A stretch of 11,122 bases of DNA from Isohypsibius dastychi. Taxonomy: Eukaryota; Tardigrada; Eutardigrada; Parachela; Isohypsibiidae. The position numbers were made by a program, and so were the translations under genes. Each line of letters opens with the position of its first letter. The first letter of the stretch is position 1. Shown here in pieces: positions 1 through 5,684 of this stretch. Below the pieces are notes generated by a model, which was not told the origin of the DNA, did no database searches, and saw nothing but the letters and a program-made list of their open reading frames with translations. Where the stretch lies: NCBI GenBank assembly GCA_034696485.1, contig JAQIWT010001355.1:1-11122 (forward strand), in the 5' to 3' direction.

Positions 1-646
1 GGGGGGTTCTGTGGCCGTTGTTCCGGTTTTCTGTCCTTAAATCGCATTAAGCATCTGCTTATTTGCAGAATGATCATATCAACCAAAAGGTCAACGCAGA
101 AACCTGGCCGGGGAACTTTTATAGGCAGTAGAGCTTCACGTGTTTTTTTCGTTACCGTTCCTTCAGATTTTTTGCTACTAAGTTTGGTGCATTTTGAGAA
201 TGCAGAAGAAATAAGATGTGCAAAAGTGTTACAGTACCGTCGCGACCTGACCGTACAGAAATATTGTATCGTCATCAGTAGAAGTAGACCCAGCTGGGTA
301 GGCTACCACCTTACTCATACAGGGGTGAAAATTTCCACCTCAGTGATATTTCGCACGTTCTGGTCGCGGCAGTACAGTGTATGATCGAGCAAACCACTTT
401 TTGACTATGGGAATTTCTGAACCACCGAGGACGGATGAAGCAGTTCGTATTGCAGACTGCTTAATTGCTTGAATTGGCTTAAAAACGACAAAATGGGAAA
501 ACGGCGAGAAGCGAGCAAAGGAAAAACTGATACAGGATTGGCAGCAGAAAGCGCCAATATTCACGTGGGTTGTGAATTCATGAAACAGCGAAGACCAAAT
601 CCAAAGCGTCAACGATCAAGTATTGGTATACATTCGGACCACCGTT
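1..646. other. Left edge with no assignable gene
   Basis: The stretch starts with a run of six G. Several short open frames exist on both strands and none can be assigned. On the + strand the frame starting at ATG 407 reads protein-like for 21 codons, meets TGA at 470-472, then reads protein-like again to TGA near 581. A second + frame around 493-630 is also open. This could be decayed coding sequence or chance. The 3' untranslated region of the minus-strand cysteine-rich peptide gene should lie at the right end, but no AATAAA was found on that strand. Confidence 0.3.
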
Positions 647-964
647 TTATCCTCTGGCCATACATGCGGTCGGTTCACACGGCACCATATTTTGTTGTTG
701 TTGTTCTGTAAAACCAAACAAAAATAGAGTTAGTGACTCCATGCTATTTATTGATGCACCATTCAGTCCGAGTTCAGTCTTCTAAAAGAGTAAGTTATAC
801 GTGAATTCCTTACCTCCCGCTTTGTTGCAGCAAGCTTTCGTACATGGATTGCACCATGAGCGATTAGGCATTTGACAATCAGCGTCAGTGGTGCAGCCCT
901 GGCTGTAAACACCTGCAACCACAATGCCACAAAATAGCACTAGGGTGAAAGAAAAGGAAGTCAT
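647..964 (-). CDS. Small secreted cysteine-rich peptide, two exons
   Basis: Exon 1 is 964-814 and exon 2 is 705-647, with a GT-AG intron at 813-706 (donor GTAAGG, acceptor TTTTACAG). The intron splits a codon after its first base, and the join gives a 69-residue protein. Residues 1-22 form a signal peptide: a hydrophobic core, then G-V-Y-S-Q before the first mature cysteine. The mature part holds eight cysteines, six from exon 1 (including C-N-P-C and a C-C pair) and two from exon 2, enough for four disulfides. A run of four glutamines follows the splice. This start was chosen because it puts the hydrophobic core at the N terminus; the frame is open further upstream to 1108. The family is not recognised. 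Small disulfide-rich secreted peptides of worms may be antimicrobial, inhibitory or effector-like, but nothing here decides the role. Exon 1 is well supported; exon 2 is inferred from phase and cysteine parity. Confidence 0.6.
706..813 (-). other. Intron of the cysteine-rich peptide gene
   Basis: This 108-bp intron begins GTAAGG and ends TTTTACAG on the minus strand. It contains in-frame stops, so reading through exon 1 would end the protein after eight extra residues. Confidence 0.55.
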
Positions 965-1079
965 GGTCGGATATAAAAAAAACAGAAACAGAAAAAAAAG
1001 ATTTGGGTCTGTTTCGAAGGACAGGTTGCAGTTGCTTTTGTACCCACGATGGGTGTAGCACTCATTAACTGCTTTAGCT

Positions 1080-1226
1080 ATGGCAGAGTCGCTGTCATTG
1101 GTCGGCAACTGTTATGCTGAATTTCGTAGTTCTTCCGCGCAGAGCGATGAAGATATGGTTTTATCCGTTCTGATCGCTAAGCAATCAGACAGTCCAAGCT
1201 TGAAACAACATGCAGTTTGGACCTAA
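1080..1226 (+). CDS. Unassigned short ORF or first exon, 48 residues
   Basis: ATG at 1080 opens a frame of 48 codons ending TAA at 1224-1226. It starts M-A-E-S-L-S-L-V-G-N and continues with a serine-rich, acidic middle. Codon choice and residue composition look protein-like, but the ORF is short and matches nothing I recognise. It begins about 116 bp from the start of the minus-strand cysteine-rich peptide gene, so the two would be divergent. It could be the first exon of the interrupted + strand gene further right, though I found no convincing donor, or it could be chance. Confidence 0.25.
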   Translation: MAESLSLVGNCYAEFRSSSAQSDEDMVLSVLIAKQSDSPSLKQHAVWT

Positions 1227-1507
1227 AGTTATCTGATTGCCACATGCTTATTGTCAGCATGTAGGAATTCCACTGGTACAGTTAGTTCAGTCCAGCTGCT
1301 TGTCTCCAGCTGCTTGTCAGATGAAAAGTGGTGCAAGTTTTGTTTTTCGTGTCAAGTTTACGAGGTGCAAAACACTTTTATGCAAAGCAATCGAGTGCTA
1401 TAGATCTAATTCTGGTTTTCCCTGTCAGCACGAAGGCATTTGCTGTTTGATCTTGCAATCTGGTTCTTTCATCTGAGTCTGTTTAAGCTTGAGTCTTTTT
1501 ACGTGTG
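1227..1507. other. Stretch with one weak cysteine-rich open frame
   Basis: No gene can be assigned. A + frame at 1237-1476 is open for 79 codons and encodes nine cysteines, in a spacing loosely like small secreted domains. It has no signal peptide, and its ATG has no other support. A 14-bp direct repeat lies inside it at 1291-1318. Confidence 0.2.
1291..1318. repeat. Tandem duplication of a 14-bp unit
   Basis: The unit TCCAGCTGCTTGTC occurs twice, perfectly and without a gap (1291-1304 and 1305-1318). Fourteen is not a multiple of three, so a recent duplication here would shift any reading frame that crosses it. Confidence 0.9.
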
Positions 1508-1638
1508 ATGGTTCTCTCTTGTGACAAAGCTCAGACAATGGAGACCGTTCATTTTCAGACTTTTGCCCAAAGAAATGTTTATGGTGATTTGAAAGTGAGG
1601 ATGAAGAATCCTACTACCATTCATCAACATCTAACCTT
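1508..1638 (+). CDS. Possible exon of an unassigned + strand gene
   Basis: ATG 1508 opens a frame of 43 codons plus two bases, ending at a good donor (GTAAGG at 1639). Inside it, the TTTTCAG ending at 1557 could be an acceptor, so the true exon may be only 1558-1638. The peptide contains F-A-Q-R-N-V-Y-G-D-L-K-V and looks like ordinary globular coding sequence. No family is recognised. The donor leaves two bases of a codon, and I did not find a matching acceptor that keeps the frame open in the next few hundred bases. Confidence 0.25.
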
Positions 1639-1888
1639 GTAAGGACGGTATAGGAAAGGAGTCATACACAGCAAGGTTCCAGCTTATTCCGATGTGGCAT
1701 GGGATAAGTTTTAGTTACACATTTGGCCAATCTGGCAAAAGGGAAACCAGAGGCATAAAGAATTGTAATAATTCTGTTTACGGTTTGGAGATTTTTTCTT
1801 GGGTTGTACGTGGTGCTCAAGTGGATGCATCGATGCTAGAGGAATCAGTCAACCACTCTTTATTTAACTTAGGAATATGTTCTGGCAG
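1639..1888. other. Possible intron or intergenic stretch
   Basis: The stretch follows a good donor at 1639 and ends at a plausible acceptor (TTCTGGCAG, ending 1888). A + frame at 1692-1892 is open for 66 codons and only its last 40 or so look protein-like. Nothing firm can be called. Confidence 0.25.
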
Positions 1889-2347
1889 GTGACCCTGATT
1901 GTGTGCGGAAAATACGGCACGACCAGAGCGGGGCTTTCTTGGAGCACTCAAAGTCTGCTGCGCAGATGATCTCTGGGAAATCGAGGAACAAAGATCAATC
2001 GCCAAAGCTGGAATCCCCGATAGATAAGCATCGGTTTCTAGCTGATTCGGCCAAAGAGCTGAGTCGACAATTTGGTGGGATGTTCTTCTCGGCCTGTTCG
2101 GGAAATACCACCTTGGCTATTCATCGGCACTTCTTGAAACGAACAACACACCTCCTGATTCATCGAACGCATTCAATTTGTTCAATGTGTTATTCTCCAT
2201 AGCGCTCGCTTTCGCACCAATGTACTCGCAGGTCATGAAATGGTCAGTGCGCTATTCAAGAGTTCATACAAGAAATGGCCATTATCCAACATGTTCACAG
2301 AACAAAACAATCCGGATGAAATAGAGTCCATATGGCGACATGCTTGA
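1889..2347 (+). pseudogene. Coding-looking segment with frame changes, unassigned
   Basis: All three + frames in turn look like real protein here. Frame A (from 1889) is charged and hydrophilic, with S-A-K-E-L-S-R-Q-F-G near its end. Frame B (about 2044-2322) contains L-L-G-L-F-G-K-Y-H-L-G-Y and then a hydrophobic stretch. Frame C (2232-2347) contains S-A-L-F-K-S-S-Y-K-K-W-P. One model is two exons, 1889-2074 and 2232-2347, joined across a 157-bp GT-AG intron at 2075-2231: the join gives F-G-H-E-M in an open frame ending TGA 2345-2347. The difficulty is that this intron is itself open and protein-like, unlike the AT-rich introns elsewhere in the window. The other model is a decaying gene or a sequence with indel errors. 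A further frame change right after the stop seems to carry on a coding-like reading for about ten codons, which favours frameshifts. The protein is not recognised. Confidence 0.35.
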
Positions 2348-2591
2348 AAGACATGTTTGACGAGATACGATAGGTTTACTTTGTCACATAACTTTCTGAA
2401 CAGATGTAGAAAAACCGATACCGTCATAAGTACAGTAGATCGCAGCAAGAACCGTACTGTAATGTTGTTAATTCTGGAAAATTCAGGTATATCTGAACAT
2501 ATCTATTTGCATCAGTCTTCAGATTCTTTTCAGGTAATGGAGGCAATTGGTTGTTGTTCTCAAAAAACGTGAACAAATCAGGGTAATTGTT
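2348..2591. other. Stretch with no clear gene; probable 3' UTR of the minus-strand gene
   Basis: The stretch lies downstream of the minus-strand gene that stops at 2592. No AATAAA was seen on the minus strand here. Open frames on both strands (+ 2357-2572, - 2233-2448) are short and not protein-like apart from the first few codons on the + strand. Confidence 0.3.
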
Positions 2592-3830
2592 TCACCACTT
2601 GGCATAGACATCAAAATCATCAACATTGGAGGAGCATAGCTCATGGTCTTCTGCGTCATCCAACAAACCAGCACTGTTATTTCTCCTCCATTTTTCTAAA
2701 CGGTTTCTGCTTCTGGATCTATTTGCTGGCCATCTTGATGTGTTTGGCCATTCCAGTTCCTCCATCATGACTCCAAATTTTGCGATATCATCGAACCAGT
2801 AAAATGGTGCTTCTACCGCTGGTTCGTCGTTTTCAGGTAGCAACGTGGATTCGGGCTCCATGGTGTGCATCTTTTCTGATCCTTCGGAATCTATCGGCGT
2901 CCGGCTGTTCACTTGGTACTTGATGCGACCAACACATATTGTGGGTGAATTCGCATCGACCAGGGCTTTCATTGTTTCGCTCAGCGTTCCATTCTCGATC
3001 CGCGATGTCCACCCGACTTTTGATCTAACTTCACGATGTTCGGTATTTGCGACGATTATGGTTTCTGGATCGTAGTTCTCCGCATTGAATAACATTCCTT
3101 TCAAAATTGTTAAATGGCGGAAAAGGTCATGATACAGTTTGCGAGAAGATGCACGCCTCTGTGATGCTTTATGCGGCCGTATGCCATCGTCCTCTTCCAT
3201 GACCCTTTTGCTCGAGGTCAGAAGGTGACTCACAATTTCGTCTGTAAGTGAGAACGCGCTCTGGGGGTCGCTTAGGTCCTGAAGAACTCGTGCGCAGTCG
3301 ATCTAGAAAAACGAAAAGCCCACTGCAGCTTGAATGCCGAAGTCATCTCCTCCTACCTGTGTCCGAACAGTCCATTCTTCAGCTCGGGTCAAACTTTTTT
3401 TGACAATCATGGTAGCGTACGATACCCGCAGAGCAAGTATCACCACGGCAAGGAGGTCGTTTAGGTGACCTTTGGCAACTAAGGTGGGTAGATTCACAAG
3501 GAAGGTCCGTGGTTTGCGTATCGCTAGCACATGGAATAATAGAGAGGGGATCCGTGTGTCTAATGATTCAGGTACGATGCTGTGGATGTTACTCAGAATT
3601 TTTAGTGCTGCATGAGGACACATGCTCCACAGGGATATGAACGAGTGGGCTAAATCAGGGCCGGTTGACGTGTAGAATGGTACCGGTGACTTGCTTTTAC
3701 CAGAACTAGGAGAATTCCGTAAAGTCCACAGAAACCCGTAGCAGCAGCTATCATGGACACTGTAGCTGAATGACCAATCGACGCTGCCGAGAGTTCGAAA
3801 ATACACTAAGGCAGAATCTGTCATCTTCGG
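2592..3830 (-). CDS. 3' part of an unrecognised protein gene, last two exons
   Basis: Two exons on the minus strand, 3830-3357 (158 codons) and 3302-2592 (236 codons plus TGA), are joined by a 54-bp intron and give 394 residues. The first exon follows a strong acceptor (CTGTTTGTTTCAG). It encodes mainly helical, hydrophobic-patterned sequence that might be an alpha-solenoid, including L-L-A-V-V-I-L-A-L-R-V. The last exon begins I-D-C-A-R-V-L-Q-D-L, continues helical for roughly 90 residues, then becomes acidic and probably disordered with an Arg/Ser-rich patch, ending D-V-Y-A-K-W. There is no signal peptide, because the start of the gene is missing: the open frame has an ATG six bases inside the first exon, but the acceptor argues for upstream exons, which would lie right of 3830. 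None could be identified there, and coding-looking sequence there is on the opposite strand. No family is recognised. Confidence 0.65.
3303..3356 (-). other. 54-bp intron
   Basis: On the minus strand it begins GTAGGAGG and ends TTTTTCTAG, between codons (phase 0). It has a multiple-of-three length and no stop except the TAG within its acceptor, so only that codon ends the reading if the intron is retained. Introns this short are typical of nematodes. Confidence 0.7.
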
Positions 3831-4168
3831 CTGAAACAAACAGACGTGAAGATGTAAGTATCGCGAACGAACTTGAGAGACTACGAGAAATACTCCCGTT
3901 GAAAACACTGCTATTTGAGAGTGATATGTTGACCGACTTTATGCTTTTATCGGGTATACACACAAGTCGATCGCACAATAACAAGGGCTCAGCAGTCACA
4001 TCTAATCTCAGGACGTGGCAGTTGTTCGTCGCGTGCCTAGCTATCACCAGAAAGATAAGTGGCGATGATGTCATTTATGATTTCATTCACTCGGTATACG
4101 ACTCCGCCAATATTATCAGGACACTGTGCCTGCTCTTTCAGTCAATCGGTACGGCGCAGACATCCTGA
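3770..4168 (+). CDS. Coding-looking + strand segment, unassigned
   Basis: ATG 3770 opens 132 codons. The part from about 3840 to 4150 is strongly protein-like: E-L-E-R-L-R-E-I-L-P-L-K, then T-W-Q-L-F-V-A-C-L-A-I, then further helical sequence. The first 20 or so codons overlap, on the opposite strand, the first exon of the minus-strand gene, and are less convincing. The real exon may therefore start later, though no good acceptor was found. At the end, the frame enters a perfect 20-bp inverted repeat and stops soon after, at 4166-4168. No family is recognised. It may belong with the + strand segments at 1889-2347 and 4627-4863, or it may be displaced sequence of the minus-strand gene. Confidence 0.4.
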   Translation: MTNRRCREFENTLRQNLSSSAETNRREDVSIANELERLREILPLKTLLFESDMLTDFMLLSGIHTSRSHNNKGSAVTSNLRTWQLFVACLAITRKISGDDVIYDFIHSVYDSANIIRTLCLLFQSIGTAQTS

Positions 4169-4182
4169 TAATATTGGCGGAG
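4102..4182. repeat. Perfect 20-bp inverted repeat, 41-bp loop
   Basis: The left arm 4102-4121 (CTCCGCCAATATTATCAGGA) is the exact reverse complement of the right arm 4163-4182. Allowing one mismatch, pairing extends two to three bases outward. The left arm lies inside a coding-looking frame and encodes S-A-N-I-I-R. The right arm, read on the minus strand, can encode the same residues. Confidence 0.9.
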
Positions 4183-4626
4183 ACGTAGGTGCGAGTGCGT
4201 ACTTGCACAGTGGTGGAACTGCAAAACTTTCTTAAGGGGGAGGCTAACGCTTCGCTTCTATCGAAACACAAGACGGGATTCTTTGCTGGTTATTCCCCCC
4301 CCCCCACTTTCAACTGCCCCGCATGCATTAATCGTCTCACCTTCGCATCCCTACTTCGTCTTAAGGCGATTGCGTGGGGTGGGCTTCGTATTGTACTTTT
4401 TCCGGTTAAATTTAACATCGCTATACATTAAGTGCAAAACAATATCGACACGTTGAAGCAACACAGTCTCTGCTTCTCTGCTGTTCCTATAATCGAACTG
4501 ATCACACAGCAACGCAGATTGTTCAGCAAAATTACACGACATCTGACATCTTCTTAGGCCAGCCGTTGAATGATTCTTTATGAAGAGCGTATTTGGCGAT
4601 TGTTGTGGTTTTACTGCTCATGACAG
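4183..4626. other. Stretch with an 11-C run and weak open frames
   Basis: A + frame (4189-4431) is open across the C run and contains S-L-L-S-K-H-K-T-G and C-P-A-C. A minus frame (4351-4500) following an acceptor-like TGTGTGATCAG ends in a basic tail. Neither can be assigned. The right end (4594-4626) is a plausible 3' splice region ending CTCATGACAG. Confidence 0.25.
4295..4305. repeat. Run of 11 C
   Basis: An uninterrupted homopolymer of 11 C lies inside a weak + open frame. Runs of this kind are prone to slippage and to length errors in sequencing, so the frames on either side should not be assumed to be in register. Confidence 0.95.
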
Positions 4627-4863
4627 AGACTCCGGCTCGCCACCTCGTACTTTGGGACAGCGTTCAGGTCAGCGTGGATCACACAGACAGGCATCTTCAA
4701 CGATCCAGTTATCGAGAGAACTAAGTCATTCAGAGATATTGTGCGCTTCGTCTTGCACCGATGTCAGTCAACTGCATTCACCACGAAGCTTCTCATCGCT
4801 GCAGCTCGAGGTCTCGGACTACGTCAAAGGTTCGCAAGAAATCATCATGATACGGACAGATGA
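4627..4863 (+). CDS. Probable last exon of an unassigned + strand gene
   Basis: The frame has no useful ATG but starts after an acceptor (TTTTACTGCTCATGACAG ends 4626) and stays open for 78 codons to TGA 4861-4863. The peptide is clearly protein-like: T-G-I-F-N-D-P-V-I-E-R, then S-F-R-D-I-V-R-F-V-L-H-R, then L-L-I-A-A-A-R-G-L-G-L-R. It ends with a basic, histidine-rich tail. It is followed at 231 bp by an AATAAA, as expected for a terminal exon. A longer ATG-started frame overlaps it (4580-4891), but its composition is much less protein-like. No family is recognised. Confidence 0.45.
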   Translation, partial: RLRLATSYFGTAFRSAWITQTGIFNDPVIERTKSFRDIVRFVLHRCQSTAFTTKLLIAAARGLGLRQRFARNHHDTDR

Positions 4864-5013
4864 CATGCGGGTTAGAAAACGAAAATTTTAGCAAGCAGTT
4901 TTAGAATTAGTCTGTGTTGAATCGGCCACTTGAAGTTCTTTCGCAAAGTCCACTGAACGGCGATTTCCCAAAGCTGATTGCAAATTCAGCCCCTAACTTC
5001 ATGCCGGGGTAAT

Positions 5014-5027
5014 AGTCCAGCTGGACT
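5014..5027. repeat. 14-bp perfect palindrome
   Basis: AGTCCAGCTGGACT is self-complementary over all 14 bases. It lies in the presumed 3' untranslated region of the + strand exon at 4627-4863. Its function is unknown; it could be a dimeric protein site or chance. Confidence 0.8.
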
Positions 5028-5093
5028 GTTGAGCAAGTTATTCATCCCGTGTTTGTGCTATTCTCCCTGAAGCTTAGAATCGTAAAAGTGTAA

Positions 5094-5099
5094 AATAAA
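5094..5099 (+). terminator. Polyadenylation signal AATAAA
   Basis: A canonical AATAAA lies 231 bp after the stop of the + strand exon at 4627-4863. A small hairpin follows (CTGGATC paired with GATCCAG, about 5111-5130). Position and strand fit the 3' end of that gene and leave about 450 bp before the FAM135 gene. Confidence 0.5.
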
Positions 5100-5130
5100 T
5101 CACAGGCCTGCTGGATCACAGAAGATCCAG

Positions 5131-5556
5131 GCTGGCAAACACATTTGTTATGAAACCGAGAAGCTACGAGAGAAATTTCGTAGCAGGGATGGGAGGTCCA
5201 CAGCTCTTCTCACTTAGTTCAAGGTTGATTCTAGCAGTTTCCATGAATGAAATATATGTTCTAAATCTTGATATAACAATTTCTAAATTGAGCTGCCGAA
5301 CAGATGACACCACACCACACACTTAGATGACATGGCGACAGATGACCACTGACAGACAGCCAAACAACAGTTTCAGTGGCGTATGACAGCTGATCGGAGT
5401 CAGCACGCAAGGGGCTGAAAGGCCAATACGCCGTCATTTGAAATCAACAAACACCTGCTCTCCGTGGTTAAGATTTGATTTGAGTTCTGAAAATTATTCA
5501 AATTTCTAGTTGAAACCATCTGATCCCACATGCTTCCGTGAATTTGAAAATTTTGA
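5131..5556 (+). promoter_or_regulatory. Upstream region of the FAM135 gene
   Basis: About 430 bp lie between the preceding gene's presumed 3' end and the FAM135 start. No open frame of note and no TATA box in a sensible place were seen. The stretch 5300-5400 is rich in CA and GACAG words, and the last 100 bp are AT-rich. If transcripts are trans-spliced at 5566, the last part is outron. Confidence 0.35.
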
Positions 5557-5566
5557 TTTTTATCAG
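5557..5566 (+). promoter_or_regulatory. Splice acceptor just before the start codon (possible trans-splice site)
   Basis: TTTTTATCAG ends 11 bp before the FAM135 start ATG. In nematodes an acceptor this close to the ATG commonly receives a spliced leader. It could equally be the acceptor of a 5' UTR intron. The match is seen in the sequence; its use is inferred. Confidence 0.5.
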
Positions 5567-5578
5567 ATGTCAGAATAA
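5567..5578 (+). other. Three-codon upstream ORF overlapping the start codon
   Basis: ATG-TCA-GAA-TAA begins directly after the AG of the acceptor at 5566. Its TAA shares its last base with the FAM135 start ATG (TAATG). If the acceptor is used, this ATG is the first in the native part of the mRNA. Confidence 0.5.
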
Positions 5579-5684
5579 TGGTCCAGAATGCTCTGCGTGG
5601 ATCAGATTGGCGGAAAATTCAGGTGTCTTTGGAAATTGCTGTGGAATTCGTCGAGTTCCTCAACATTGATCTCGCTGATCACGG
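5578..5684 (+). CDS. FAM135: FAM135 exon 1
   Basis: It encodes residues 1-35 and two bases of codon 36. The conserved family start V-E-F-V-E-F-L-N-I-D-L is present. The donor is GG|GTAAGT, a consensus match. A 62-bp intron follows. Confidence 0.9.

Noticed and set aside
469-711. 80-codon + open frame at the left edge
   Set aside because: It lies antisense to the second exon of the cysteine-rich peptide in its last part. The basic N-terminal part has no other support, and another frame over the same bases looks equally good.
782-1108. Longer 108-residue reading of the cysteine-rich peptide on the minus strand
   Set aside because: The N-terminal extension would bury the signal peptide, and the C-terminal end reads through a good donor into an intron. 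The model 964-814 plus 705-647 explains more.
2044-2322. Frame B as a gene by itself
   Set aside because: No start codon or acceptor fits well and it ends without support. It is kept only as part of the mixed-frame segment.
3751-4074. Minus-strand open frame opposite the + segment 3770-4168
   Set aside because: Its composition (serine- and leucine-rich) looks like the antisense shadow of the + frame.
4189-4431. 80-codon + open frame across the C run
   Set aside because: No splice support and no family recognised; the 11-C run makes the frame unreliable.
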